Of a stretch of DNA of 64,000 bases, positions 42,066 to 51,110 are shown one piece after another. This DNA is from Stutzerimonas stutzeri. Its GTDB lineage: Bacteria; Pseudomonadota; Gammaproteobacteria; Pseudomonadales; Pseudomonadaceae. The stretch spans positions 988,346 to 1,052,345 of the forward strand of contig DDKB01000017.1 in NCBI GenBank assembly GCA_002339675.1. The letters run 5' to 3'. Both the position numbers and the translations under genes were made by a program. How positions within the stretch are numbered: position 1 is the first letter of the stretch; each line of letters begins with the position of its first letter. The notes below the pieces were generated by a model. It had not been told where the DNA came from. It worked only from the letters and a program-made list of their open reading frames with translations, and made no database searches.

Positions 42066-42185
42066 AGGGGAGCGTTCCTGGGGCATGGCGGTAGTGGCGC
42101 GATTGTACCCAAGCGCCGGAGGGGCCGCGATGTCGCGGACCCGAAACGGGCTACAATGCGCGTTTTCGTGTTCGAGGTATGCCCT

Positions 42186-43058
42186 GTGACTGCGCCAGTA
42201 GCTCCGAATTCAACCGCGGGCGCCCTCTACGTCGTCGCCACGCCCATCGGCAATCTGGAGGACATCAGTGCACGTGCCCTGCGCGTGTTGACCGAGGTGG
42301 CGCTGATCGCCGCGGAGGATACCCGGCACTCGGCGCGCCTGTTGCAGCATTTCGGCATCGCTACGCCGCTGGCAGCCTGCCATGAACACAACGAGCGTGA
42401 AGACGGCGGTCGATTCATCCGGCGACTGCTGGCCGGCGATGACGTCGCGCTGATTTCCGATGCCGGTACGCCGTTGATATCCGATCCCGGGTATCACCTT
42501 GTCCGGCAGGCGCGTGCCGCCGGTATCCGGGTCGTGCCGCTGCCCGGCGCCTGCGCATTGATAGCCGCGTTGTCGGCGGCCGGACTGCCTTCCGATCGCT
42601 TCGTCTTCGAAGGTTTCCTGCCTGCTAAGCAGGCAGCCCGGCGCTCGCGACTGCAGGATCTGCGAGAGGAGCCGCGCACCCTGATCTTCTATGAGGCTCC
42701 GCATCGCATCCTCGATTCACTGGTTGACCTCGAGGCGGTGTTCGGGGCGGATCGCCCTGCGGTACTCGGTCGCGAACTGACCAAGACCTTCGAGACATTG
42801 AAGGATGCGCCGTTGGCCGAGCTGCGTGCCTGGGTCGAGGCAGACAGCAATCAGCAGCGTGGCGAGTGCGTATTGGTGATCGGCGGCTGGCGCGTGCCTG
42901 AGGGCGACGATGCAGTGGATGGGGGGGCTCGGCGGGTCCTCCAGCTATTGCTGGCCGAATTGCCCGTGAAACGGGCCGCTGCGCTTGCCGCCGAGATAAC
43001 CGGGGTGAGGAAGAATGTGCTTTACCAGCTTGCGCTTCAGGACCGGGCGGGCGACTGA
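42186..43058 (+). CDS. rsmI: RsmI, 16S rRNA C1402 2'-O-methyltransferase
   Basis: A 290-residue SAM-dependent tetrapyrrole-methylase-fold enzyme that methylates C1402 of 16S rRNA. 'GALYVVATPIGNLEDISARALRVL', 'LISDAGTPLISDPGYHLVRQA' and 'FVFEGFLPAKQAARRSRL' are family signatures. A GTG start at 42186 with GAGGT 8 bases upstream best fits the family N-terminus; an ATG 7 bases earlier is out of frame. Confidence 0.93.
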   Translation: MTAPVAPNSTAGALYVVATPIGNLEDISARALRVLTEVALIAAEDTRHSARLLQHFGIATPLAACHEHNEREDGGRFIRRLLAGDDVALISDAGTPLISDPGYHLVRQARAAGIRVVPLPGACALIAALSAAGLPSDRFVFEGFLPAKQAARRSRLQDLREEPRTLIFYEAPHRILDSLVDLEAVFGADRPAVLGRELTKTFETLKDAPLAELRAWVEADSNQQRGECVLVIGGWRVPEGDDAVDGGARRVLQLLLAELPVKRAAALAAEITGVRKNVLYQLALQDRAGD

Positions 43059-43085
43059 CGGCCAGCAGACGGGGCGGGCATTTGC

Positions 43086-43114
43086 TTGCAGGTACCGGCG
43101 CGACCACGTACTCT
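43086..43114 (+). promoter_or_regulatory. rnpB promoter
   Basis: TTGCAG (43086-43091), 17-base spacer, TACTCT (43109-43114), with a start expected 7-8 bases later, at the 5' end of the RNase P RNA. Confidence 0.65.
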
Positions 43115-43121
43115 GGCCGCC

Positions 43122-43480
43122 GGAGAGTCGATCGGACAGTCGCTGTCTCTTTTTGTTCCGCAAGAAGGGAGGGAGGAAAGTCCGGGCTCCATAGGGCGAA
43201 GTGCCAGGTAACGCCTGGGAGGCGTGAGCCTACGGAAAGTGCCACAGAAAATAACCGCCTAAGCGCTTCGGCGCCGGTAAGGGTGAAAAGGTGCGGTAAG
43301 AGCGCACCGCACGGCTGGCAACAGTCCGTGGCTAGGTAAACCCCACTTGGAGCAAGACCAAATAGGGATCCATTGGCGTGGCCCGCGCTGGATCCGGGTA
43401 GGTTGCTAGAGGCAGTCAGTGATGGCTGTCGTAGAGGAATGACTGTCCTCGACAGAACCCGGCTTACAGATCGACTCTCC
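43122..43480 (+). ncRNA. rnpB: RNase P RNA, bacterial class A
   Basis: About 359 bases of M1-type RNA, the catalytic subunit that matures tRNA 5' ends. The 5' GGAGAGTCGATC pairs with GATCGACTCTCC at the 3' end (helix P1). Universal core elements are readable: GAGGAAAGTCCGGGCTCC at about 43172, 'ACAGAAAATAACCGCC', 'GTAAGGGTGAAAAGGTGCGGTAAGAGCGCACCGC', and 'AGAACCCGGCTTACAGATCG' near the end. It lies between rsmI and mraZ, as in P. aeruginosa. Ends are inferred from pairing, within a few bases. Confidence 0.95.
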
Positions 43481-43666
43481 GACCTCTGCGCAACACCCCT
43501 CTGTTAGTCCAAAATATTCTTGCTCTTGATAAAGCACTTTAACTTCGCGCTGCAGGTTATTGCTGCTTCTCCTTGTGTTGTTCCGGCGCTAGTCCTGGAT
43601 CGCCGCCTGCCGTCGAAAACTTCTCTAAATTCCCGTCCTGTAAGGGTTTTTCCCGCCCGGCTCACC

Positions 43667-43696
43667 TTGACGGTGGGGCGGCTGCATTTCTATAGT
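43667..43696 (+). promoter_or_regulatory. mraZ (dcw cluster) promoter
   Basis: TTGACG (43667-43672), 18-base spacer, TATAGT (43691-43696), a strong sigma-70 match about 75 bases before mraZ. The rest of the 290 bases from rnpB to mraZ shows no gene. Confidence 0.75.
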
Positions 43697-43704
43697 GCGC
43701 ACAA

Positions 43705-43739
43705 GTGGTAGAAAGTGGAATGAAGTGGGTTTTTATGGG
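43705..43739 (+). promoter_or_regulatory. Four MraZ-box-like repeats
   Basis: GTGG at 43705, GTGG at 43715, GTGGG at 43725 and ATGGG at 43735: a TGG/TGGG core repeated exactly every 10 bases, just after the transcription start region. MraZ is known to bind spaced TGGG-type repeats upstream of its own gene, so this is probably an autoregulatory operator of the dcw cluster. Confidence 0.7.
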
Positions 43740-43770
43740 TATGAAACGTTAATTCAGGGGAAGCGCAGCC

Positions 43771-44226
43771 GTGTTTCGCGGAGCAAACGCCATCAGTCTC
43801 GATGCCAAAGGTCGGCTAGCCATGCCGAGCCGGTATCGTGACGAGCTCGTTTCGCGCTGCGAAGGCCAGTTGATCATCACGATCGATGCGGTGGATCGCT
43901 GCCTCTGTCTGTATCCGTTGCCCGAATGGGAGCAGATCGAAGCCAAGCTTCGTGAGTTGCCCTCGCTGCGAGAAGAAAGTCGTCGCTTGCAGCGCCTGCT
44001 GATCGGTAATGCCGTGGACCTGGAAATGGACGGCAGCGGCCGTGTCCTGGTGCCTCCGCGTTTGCGTGAGCACGCAGGCTTGGACAAGCGGGCCATGCTG
44101 GTCGGTCAGTTGAACAAATTCAGCCTGTGGAACGAGGACGACTGGAACGCGCAAGCAGACGCGGACCTGGCGGCCATCAAACAACCCGGTGCCTTGCCCG
44201 AAGAATTGCGTGACTTAATCCTGTGA
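43771..44226 (+). CDS. mraZ: MraZ, transcriptional regulator of the dcw cluster
   Basis: A 151-residue MraZ with two SpoVT-AbrB-like swapped-hairpin domains: 'MFRGANAISLDAKGRLAMPSRYRDEL' and 'NAVDLEMDGSGRVLVPPRLREHAGL'. It forms oligomeric rings and represses the division/cell-wall cluster. The start is GTG at 43771 with AGGGGAAG upstream. The repeated sites just upstream fit autorepression. The stop region overlaps rsmH by 4 bases. Confidence 0.95.
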   Translation: MFRGANAISLDAKGRLAMPSRYRDELVSRCEGQLIITIDAVDRCLCLYPLPEWEQIEAKLRELPSLREESRRLQRLLIGNAVDLEMDGSGRVLVPPRLREHAGLDKRAMLVGQLNKFSLWNEDDWNAQADADLAAIKQPGALPEELRDLIL

Positions 44227-45170
44227 CCCAGACCAGCCCCTATAACCATGTGACCGTGTTGCTCGACGAAGCCGTCGCGGCGCTGGCTGTGCGTCCGGAT
44301 GGGCGCTACCTGGATGGCACGTTCGGGCGCGGTGGGCATAGCAGGCTGCTGCTGCGGCAGCTCGGGCCTGATGGCTGTTTGCTAGGTTTCGATAAAGACC
44401 CGCTAGCAATCGCGACGGGGCAAGCACTGGCGGCCGAGGATGGCCGCTTTGTCGTTGTGCAGCGAAGCTTTGCCGAACTCGGCGCAGAGGTCGCGCAGCG
44501 TGGCTGGACGGGCACTCTGAGCGGTGTGCTGCTGGACCTTGGCGTGTCTTCGCCGCAACTGGACGATCCCGAGCGTGGGTTCAGCTTTCTCAACGACGGC
44601 CCCCTGGATATGCGCATGGATCCGGCGCGCGGCGTCAGTGCGGCCGAGTGGATCGCCACCGCCGCGGAAGACGACATCGCGCGGGTCTTCAAGGAATATG
44701 GCGAGGAGCGTTTCGCCAAGCGCATGGCGCGAGCAGTGGTGCAGCGTCGTGCAGAGCGCCCTTTCGAACGTACCGGCGATCTGGCGCAGGTCCTGACAGT
44801 TGCCAACCCGGCCTGGGAAAAGGGCAAGAATCCGGCGACACGTGCGTTCCAGGGAGTTCGGATTTTCATCAACAACGAGCTGGGCGACCTTGAGACGGGG
44901 CTGGCCGCGGCCTTGGATGCCTTGGAGGTCGGTGGCCGTCTGGTGGTGATCAGCTTTCATTCGCTCGAAGACCGTATCGTCAAGCAGTTCATGCGCCGTC
45001 ACGCCAAAGGCGAGGCCGATACCCTGCCACGCGACCTGCCGATCATTCCCGAGAAATTCGTGCCCCGCCTGAAGCTGCTCGGCAAGCCGCAGTACGCAAC
45101 GGTCGAAGAGGTCAAAGCCAACCCGCGCTCGCGCAGCGCGGTGATGCGGGTAGCGGAGAAGTTGCGGTGA
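44223..45170 (+). CDS. rsmH: RsmH, 16S rRNA m4C1402 methyltransferase
   Basis: A 315-residue SAM-dependent methyltransferase (MraW). It N4-methylates C1402, the same nucleotide that RsmI 2'-O-methylates; both genes are in this window. Motifs: 'HVTVLLDEAVAALAVRPDGRYLDGTFGRGGHS', 'LLDLGVSSPQLDDPERGFSF', 'GRLVVISFHSLEDRIVKQFMR'. The GTG start at 44223 overlaps mraZ. Confidence 0.96.
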   Translation: MTQTSPYNHVTVLLDEAVAALAVRPDGRYLDGTFGRGGHSRLLLRQLGPDGCLLGFDKDPLAIATGQALAAEDGRFVVVQRSFAELGAEVAQRGWTGTLSGVLLDLGVSSPQLDDPERGFSFLNDGPLDMRMDPARGVSAAEWIATAAEDDIARVFKEYGEERFAKRMARAVVQRRAERPFERTGDLAQVLTVANPAWEKGKNPATRAFQGVRIFINNELGDLETGLAAALDALEVGGRLVVISFHSLEDRIVKQFMRRHAKGEADTLPRDLPIIPEKFVPRLKLLGKPQYATVEEVKANPRSRSAVMRVAEKLR

Positions 45171-45457
45171 GCCAGCTGCGCCGGTCCATGCCCAACGGCA
45201 GCCTGCTGATGCTGGTGCTGTTTCTCGTCGTGTTGCTGTCCGCCATCGGCGTTGCCTACAGCGCCCACTGGAATCGTCGTCTGCTCAACGACCTGTACGC
45301 GGAGCTCAGTGTGCGCGACAAGGCCCAGGCCGAGTGGGGGCGCCTGATTCTCGAGCAGAGCACCTGGACTGCTCACAACCGCATCGAAACCCTGGCGACC
45401 GAACAACTGAAGATGCACATCCCGCAAGCCGCGGATGTCAGGCTGGTGGCGCCATGA
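45167..45457 (+). CDS. ftsL: FtsL, divisome protein
   Basis: A 96-residue bitopic divisome protein. A short cytoplasmic tail is followed by a membrane helix ('GSLLMLVLFLVVLLSAIGVAYSAH') and a periplasmic leucine-zipper-like helix. It forms FtsQLB and helps activate FtsWI. The GTG start overlaps rsmH by 4 bases; the end overlaps ftsI by 4 bases. Confidence 0.94.
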   Translation: MSQLRRSMPNGSLLMLVLFLVVLLSAIGVAYSAHWNRRLLNDLYAELSVRDKAQAEWGRLILEQSTWTAHNRIETLATEQLKMHIPQAADVRLVAP

Positions 45458-47190
45458 TCAGGCTCGAAGGCGCACTCTATCCATGGCGCTTCCGCATCGT
45501 GCTCGGGCTGCTGGGGCTGATGGTCGGCGCGATTGGCTGGCGCATCGTCGATCTGCAGGTAGTCGATCATGGCTTCCTGAAGACCCAGGGCGACGCGCGC
45601 AGTGTGCGCCATATCCCGATCCCGGCACATCGTGGCCTGATCACCGATCGCCATGGTGAGCCGCTGGCCGTCAGCACACCGGTCACTACGCTGTGGGGCA
45701 ATCCGCGCGAGCTTCAGGCGGCCCAGGCGCGCTGGCCAGAGCTGGCAGCTGCGCTCGGCCAGGAGCCTACGGCGCTGACCCGGCGCCTAAAGGAGCAGGC
45801 CGACCGGGAGTTCACCTACCTGGTCCGCGGGCTGACGCCCGAGCAGGGGCAGCGCGTCCTCGACCTGAAAATCCCGGGCGTCTACTCCCAGGAAGAGTTT
45901 CGTCGTTTTTACCCGGCCGGCGAAGTTGCTGCACAGGTAGTCGGCTTTACCGATATCGACGACCGTGGCCGCGAAGGGCTGGAGCTCGCCTATGACGAGT
46001 GGCTGGCTGGCGTGCCCGGCAAGCGACAGGTGCTGAAGGACCGTCGCGGTCGGCTGATCAAGGATGTGCAGGTCGTCAAGAACGCAAAGGCGGGCAAGGC
46101 GCTGGCGCTGTCCATCGACCTGCGCCTGCAGTACTTGGCTCATCGTGAGTTGCGCAATGCGCTGCTGGAGTTCGGCGCCAAGGCCGGCAGTCTGGTGATG
46201 CTCGACGTCAAGACCGGCGAAGTGCTGGCGATGGTCAACCAGCCCACCTACAACCCCAACAACCGCCGCAACCTGCAGCCGGACGCCATGCGTAACCGGG
46301 CGATGACCGACCTGTTCGAGCCGGGCTCGACCATGAAGCCGATTTCCATGAGCGCCGCCCTGGCGACCGGTCGTTGGAAGCCTAGCGATATCGTCGAAGT
46401 CTGGCCCGGGTCGCTGCGCATTGGCCGTTACACGATCCGCGACGTGTCTCGTTCTGAAGGCCGCGAGCTTAGTCTTACTGGCATCCTGATCAACTCATCC
46501 AACGTGGGCATGAGCAAGGTTGCGTTCGACATCGGTGGTGCGGCAATCCATGAGGTCATGCGCAAGGTCGGCTTCGGCCAGGATACGGGCCTTGGTTTCC
46601 CCGGCGAACGGGTCGGCAACCTGCCCAGCTACCGTGAGTGGCGCAAGGCGGAGACCGCGACCCTGTCGTATGGCTACGGCCTGTCGATAACCGCCGTCCA
46701 GCTCGCCCACGCCTACAGCACGCTGGCCAACGACGGCCGCTTGCTGCCCATGTCGCTGACTCGCGTCGAACACGCGCCGGACGGTGTCGAGGTGGTGTCG
46801 CCGGAGGTTGCCAAGACCATTCAGGGCATGTTGCAGGAAGTGATCGAGGCGCCGCGCGGGGTCTTCCGGGCCCAGGTGCCCGGCTACCACGTGGCCGGTA
46901 AGAGCGGTACCGCGCGCAAGGCGTCGGCCAGCAGTCGCGGTTACCGGGAGAATGCCTATCGCTCGATGTTTGCCGGTTTCGGCCCGATGAAGGATCCGCG
47001 GATCGCCATCGCCGTGGTCATCGACGAGCCGAGCAAGAGTGGCTATTTCGGCGGTCTGGTGTCTGCGCCGGTGTTCAGCCGGGTGATGTCCGGAGCGTTG
47101 CGGCTGATGAACGTGGCCCCTGACAACCTGCCTCCGCCCGAAGAGATCAAGACCGCCGAGACGGCGAAAACCCAAGGAGGGCGGATCTGA
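45454..47190 (+). CDS. ftsI: FtsI (PBP3), septal peptidoglycan transpeptidase
   Basis: A 578-residue class B penicillin-binding protein. N-terminal anchor 'FRIVLGLLGLMVGAIGWRIVDLQ'; the active-site serine Ser292 lies in the STMK motif (S292xxK295) of 'LFEPGSTMKPISMSAAL'; SSN is in 'LINSSNVGMSK' and KSGT in 'HVAGKSGTARKA'. It is a major target of aztreonam and cephalosporins. The ATG at 45454 overlaps ftsL. Confidence 0.97.
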   Translation: MIRLEGALYPWRFRIVLGLLGLMVGAIGWRIVDLQVVDHGFLKTQGDARSVRHIPIPAHRGLITDRHGEPLAVSTPVTTLWGNPRELQAAQARWPELAAALGQEPTALTRRLKEQADREFTYLVRGLTPEQGQRVLDLKIPGVYSQEEFRRFYPAGEVAAQVVGFTDIDDRGREGLELAYDEWLAGVPGKRQVLKDRRGRLIKDVQVVKNAKAGKALALSIDLRLQYLAHRELRNALLEFGAKAGSLVMLDVKTGEVLAMVNQPTYNPNNRRNLQPDAMRNRAMTDLFEPGSTMKPISMSAALATGRWKPSDIVEVWPGSLRIGRYTIRDVSRSEGRELSLTGILINSSNVGMSKVAFDIGGAAIHEVMRKVGFGQDTGLGFPGERVGNLPSYREWRKAETATLSYGYGLSITAVQLAHAYSTLANDGRLLPMSLTRVEHAPDGVEVVSPEVAKTIQGMLQEVIEAPRGVFRAQVPGYHVAGKSGTARKASASSRGYRENAYRSMFAGFGPMKDPRIAIAVVIDEPSKSGYFGGLVSAPVFSRVMSGALRLMNVAPDNLPPPEEIKTAETAKTQGGRI

Positions 47191-48653
47191 TGCCCATGCC
47201 CCTGAACCAGCTGTTGCCCCAGGCATCGACTGCGGTGCTGATCCGCGAGCTCACGCTGGACAGCCGCAAGGTGCGGCCGGGCGACCTGTTCCTGGCCGTG
47301 CCCGGTCACCAGCAGGACGGCCGCGTGCACATAGCCGATGCCATATCCCGCGGCGCCGCAGCGGTGGCTTACGAGGCCGAGGGCGCCGCGCAGATGACGG
47401 CAGCCAGCGCCGTGCTGGTTCCGGTGCGCCACCTCGCCGAGCAGCTGTCGGCGATTGCCGGCCGCTTCTACGGTGAGCCGAGTCGCAGCCTCCATATGGT
47501 TGGTGTCACCGGTACCAATGGCAAGACGAGCGTTACCTACCTGGTCGCCCAGGCACTGGATCGGCTGGGCGAGCGCTGCGGCATCATCGGCACCCTGGGA
47601 ACCGGTTTCCACGGCGAGCTGGTACTCGGCCAGCACACCACGCCGGATGCCATCGGCGTCCAGGCGAACCTCGCCAACCTGCGTCAGCAGGGCGCGCGGG
47701 CGGTGGCGATGGAGGTGTCCTCCCATGGTCTGGACCAGGGGCGCGTGGCTGCGTTGGCATTTGACGTCGCGGTCTTCACCAACCTTTCGCGCGATCATCT
47801 CGATTACCACGGTTCGATGGAGGTCTACGCTGAGGTCAAGGCTCGTCTGTTCAGGATGTCCGGCCTGAGCTGCCGGGTTATCAATCTGGACGACGCGTTC
47901 GGCCGCCAGCTGGCCGCCGAGTCCATGGAGTCCCGCCTGATCACCTACAGCCTGGACGATGCGTCGGCGTACCTGTATTGCCCCGAGGCGCGGCTGGACG
48001 ACGATGGCATCCATGCGCGGCTCATCACGCCGCAGGGCGAGCGTTCGCTGCGCAGCCCGCTGTTGGGCCGCTTCAATGTCAGCAATGTGCTGGCGGCGGT
48101 GGGTGCCTTGCTCGGGATGGATTACCCGCTTGACGAGATCCTTGCGGTGCTGCCGCAGATCGAAGGCCCAACCGGACGCATGCAGCGGCTCGGTGGCGGC
48201 GATCGCCCGCTGGTCGTCGTCGATTACGCGCACACCCCGGACGCTTTGGAAAAAGTTCTCCAGGCGCTGCGCCCGCATACCCGCGGCGAGTTGGTCTGCC
48301 TGTTTGGTTGCGGCGGCGATCGCGACCGCGGCAAGCGTGGCCTGATGGCGACCGTCGCCGAACGTCTGGCCGATCGCGTGGTGGTCACCGATGACAACCC
48401 GCGCAACGAAGATCCGCAGCAGATTCTCGACGACATTCGAGCCGGCTTCAGCGATCCCGAGCGGATCACCCAGCTGCCTGGCCGCGCCGATGCCATTGCT
48501 CGCTGCGTCGCGTCCAGTGGGCTTGACGATGTGGTGCTGCTCGCCGGCAAGGGTCATGAGGATTACCAGGAGATCCGCGGCGTACGCCAGCCGTTCTCCG
48601 ATATCGCCCAGGCCACTCTGGCACTGGCTGCCTGGAGGGCCTCCGATGCTTGA
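47190..48653 (+). CDS. murE: MurE, UDP-MurNAc-tripeptide synthetase
   Basis: A 487-residue Mur ligase adding meso-diaminopimelate to UDP-MurNAc-L-Ala-D-Glu. ATP site 'VGVTGTNGKTSVTYLVAQAL', carbamylated-lysine region 'FTNLSRDHLDYHGSMEVYAEVKARLF', and the mDAP-selecting 'DNPRNEDPQQILDDI' (DNPR motif) are present. It shares a base with the ftsI stop. Confidence 0.97.
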   Translation: MPMPLNQLLPQASTAVLIRELTLDSRKVRPGDLFLAVPGHQQDGRVHIADAISRGAAAVAYEAEGAAQMTAASAVLVPVRHLAEQLSAIAGRFYGEPSRSLHMVGVTGTNGKTSVTYLVAQALDRLGERCGIIGTLGTGFHGELVLGQHTTPDAIGVQANLANLRQQGARAVAMEVSSHGLDQGRVAALAFDVAVFTNLSRDHLDYHGSMEVYAEVKARLFRMSGLSCRVINLDDAFGRQLAAESMESRLITYSLDDASAYLYCPEARLDDDGIHARLITPQGERSLRSPLLGRFNVSNVLAAVGALLGMDYPLDEILAVLPQIEGPTGRMQRLGGGDRPLVVVDYAHTPDALEKVLQALRPHTRGELVCLFGCGGDRDRGKRGLMATVAERLADRVVVTDDNPRNEDPQQILDDIRAGFSDPERITQLPGRADAIARCVASSGLDDVVLLAGKGHEDYQEIRGVRQPFSDIAQATLALAAWRASDA

Positions 48654-50022
48654 AGCCATGCGCCTGACCGAGCTGGTCGATCCGCTCTCCGCCCGGCTGG
48701 TCGGAGAGGACGCCGTTTTCGACGCGGTCAGCACCGACAGCCGCGCGATCCGGCCTGGCGAACTGTTCGTGGCCCTGACCGGTCCGCGCTTCGATGGGCA
48801 CGCGTATCTGGCTGACGTGGCGGCGCAGGGCGCGGTCGCGGCATTGGTCGAGCGGCATGTAGCGGACGTTGCGCTGCCCCAGCTGGTCGTCGCCGATGCG
48901 CGCATTGCCCTCGGCTTGCTGGGCGCGCGCAACCGCGCCCGGTTCGGTGGGCCTGTGGCGGCCGTGACCGGCTCCAGCGGCAAGACCAGCGTCAAGGAGC
49001 TGCTCGCCAGCATCCTGCGCGCCGCCCATGGTGCCGACGCCGTGCTGGCGACCCGCGGTAACCTGAACAACGACCTGGGTGCGCCGCTGACGCTGCTTGA
49101 GTTGGCGCCGACACACCAGGCGGCAGTCATCGAGCTGGGAGCCTCGCGGGTTGGCGAAATAGCCTATACCGTCAGCCTGACGCGGCCAGATGTCAGCCTG
49201 ATTACCAATGCCGGTACCGCGCACGTCGGCGAGTTCGGCGGTCCTGACCGAATCGTCGAGGCCAAGGGCGAGATCATCGACGGGCTGGGCGCGGACGGGG
49301 TGGCCGTGCTCAATCGTGATGATCCAGCCTTCGCGACCTGGAAAACGCGTGCCGCGGGCAGGCAGGTGGTGAGCTTCGCGCTGCAGAGTCCGCTGGCCGA
49401 TTTCCATCCGGCCTCGATCGGCTATGACCTTCGCGGCTGTCCGAACTTCGTGCTGACCGGGCCGCGTGGCTCGGTGCGCGTGCAGCTCAACCTGCTCGGC
49501 CGCCATAGCGTGGCCAACGCCCTGGCCGCGGCAGCAGCCGCGCACGCCCTTGGCGTGTCGGTCGAGCACATCGTGGCCGGGCTCGAGAGCCTGCAGCCGG
49601 TCAAGGGCCGTGGTGTCGCGCAGATGCTCGGCAATGGCGTGCGGCTGATCGACGACAGCTACAACGCCAACCCAGGTTCGATCTGCGCTGCCATCGATGT
49701 GCTAGCCAGCTTTGCCGGGCGCACCGTGCTGGCACTGGGTGACATGGGCGAACTGGGCGAATGGGCCGAGCAGGGCCACCGCGACGTCGGCCGTTACGCG
49801 ATCGGTAAAGTCGATGCCTTGTTCGCCGTGGGCCCGCTGATGAAGCACGCCGTCGATGCCTTCGGCGCTGGCGGGCGCCATTTCGCCGACCAGGCCAGCC
49901 TGATCGGCGCTCTACGGCTCGAGCAGGGCAACGCCACCACCCTTTTGGTCAAGGGATCACGCAGCGCTGCGATGGACAAGGTCGTCACCGCGCTGTCTGC
50001 GTCCGGTATGGAGAATCATTGA
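48646..50022 (+). CDS. murF: MurF, UDP-MurNAc-pentapeptide synthetase
   Basis: A 458-residue ligase adding D-Ala-D-Ala. P-loop 'AVTGSSGKTSVKELLASIL', 'NLNNDLGAPLTLLEL', 'NAGTAHVGEFGG' and C-terminal 'DDSYNANPGSICAAIDVLASF' are diagnostic. ATG 48646 (MLEAMRL) overlaps murE by 8 bases and matches the P. aeruginosa N-terminus as I recall it; the in-frame ATG at 48658 is less likely. Confidence 0.96.
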   Translation: MLEAMRLTELVDPLSARLVGEDAVFDAVSTDSRAIRPGELFVALTGPRFDGHAYLADVAAQGAVAALVERHVADVALPQLVVADARIALGLLGARNRARFGGPVAAVTGSSGKTSVKELLASILRAAHGADAVLATRGNLNNDLGAPLTLLELAPTHQAAVIELGASRVGEIAYTVSLTRPDVSLITNAGTAHVGEFGGPDRIVEAKGEIIDGLGADGVAVLNRDDPAFATWKTRAAGRQVVSFALQSPLADFHPASIGYDLRGCPNFVLTGPRGSVRVQLNLLGRHSVANALAAAAAAHALGVSVEHIVAGLESLQPVKGRGVAQMLGNGVRLIDDSYNANPGSICAAIDVLASFAGRTVLALGDMGELGEWAEQGHRDVGRYAIGKVDALFAVGPLMKHAVDAFGAGGRHFADQASLIGALRLEQGNATTLLVKGSRSAAMDKVVTALSASGMENH

Positions 50023-51104
50023 TGCTGCTGTTGCTCGCCGAATATCTGCAACGGTTTCACACCGGCTTCGCGGTCTTCCAGTACCTGTCGCTGCGCGGGA
50101 TCCTGGGGGTGCTCACCGCGCTGGTGCTGTCGCTGTGGATGGGCCCCTGGCTGATCCGCACCTTGCAGCTTCGCCAGATCGGCCAAGCTGTGCGCACTGA
50201 CGGCCCGCAGAGCCACCTCTCCAAGTCCGGCACGCCGACCATGGGCGGCGCACTGATCCTCAGCGCCATCACCATTGCCACACTGCTCTGGGCCGATCTG
50301 TCGAACCGATATGTCTGGGTAGTACTCGCGGTGACCCTGCTGTTCGGCGCAGTGGGCTGGGTCGACGACTACCGCAAGGTGATCGAGAAGAACTCGCGCG
50401 GGCTGCCGAGCCGCTGGAAGTACTTTTGGCAATCAGTGTTTGGGCTCGGTGCTGCCGTCTTCCTTTATATGACTGCGCAAACCCCAGTGGAAACGACTCT
50501 GATCCTGCCGCTGATCAAGAGCTTCGAGATCCCGTTGGGCATCGGCTTTGTGATCCTTACCTATTTCGTCATCGTCGGGTCGAGCAACGCGGTGAACCTG
50601 ACCGATGGCCTGGACGGCCTGGCGATCATGCCCACGGTCATGGTTGGCGGTGCGCTCGGGATTTTCTGCTACCTGTCCGGCAACACCAATTTTGCTGACT
50701 ACCTGCTGATTCCCTACATTCCGGGCGCTGGCGAACTGATCGTCTTCTGCGGTGCGCTGATCGGCGCAGGGCTCGGCTTCCTCTGGTTCAACACCTACCC
50801 GGCGCAGGTATTCATGGGCGACGTCGGTGCGCTGGCGCTCGGCGCCGCGCTGGGCACCATCGCAGTGATCGTCCGCCAGGAAGTGGTGCTGTTCATCATG
50901 GGCGGCGTGTTCGTGATGGAAACCCTGTCGGTCATGATCCAGGTGGCGTCGTTCAAGCTCACCGGCAAGCGGGTGTTCCGCATGGCGCCGATCCATCATC
51001 ACTTCGAGCTGAAGGGCTGGCCCGAACCCCGCGTGATTGTGCGCTTTTGGATCATCACGGTGATTCTGGTGCTGGTCGGTCTCGCCACGTTGAAATTGAG
51101 GTAA
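50022..51104 (+). CDS. mraY: MraY, phospho-MurNAc-pentapeptide translocase
   Basis: A 360-residue, ten-helix membrane enzyme that transfers phospho-MurNAc-pentapeptide to undecaprenyl phosphate, giving lipid I. Signatures: 'KSGTPTMGGALIL', 'GWVDDYRKVIEKNSRGL', 'NAVNLTDGLDGLAI', 'FMGDVGALALGAALG' and 'MAPIHHHFELKGW'. ATG overlaps the murF stop (TGATG). 360 residues is the standard length. Confidence 0.97.
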   Translation: MLLLLAEYLQRFHTGFAVFQYLSLRGILGVLTALVLSLWMGPWLIRTLQLRQIGQAVRTDGPQSHLSKSGTPTMGGALILSAITIATLLWADLSNRYVWVVLAVTLLFGAVGWVDDYRKVIEKNSRGLPSRWKYFWQSVFGLGAAVFLYMTAQTPVETTLILPLIKSFEIPLGIGFVILTYFVIVGSSNAVNLTDGLDGLAIMPTVMVGGALGIFCYLSGNTNFADYLLIPYIPGAGELIVFCGALIGAGLGFLWFNTYPAQVFMGDVGALALGAALGTIAVIVRQEVVLFIMGGVFVMETLSVMIQVASFKLTGKRVFRMAPIHHHFELKGWPEPRVIVRFWIITVILVLVGLATLKLR

Positions 51105-51110
51105 CGCAGA

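Noticed and set aside
43082..43339. An 85-codon open frame overlapping the RNase P RNA.
   Set aside because: The region is clearly rnpB by conserved RNA core sequences and pairing of its ends.
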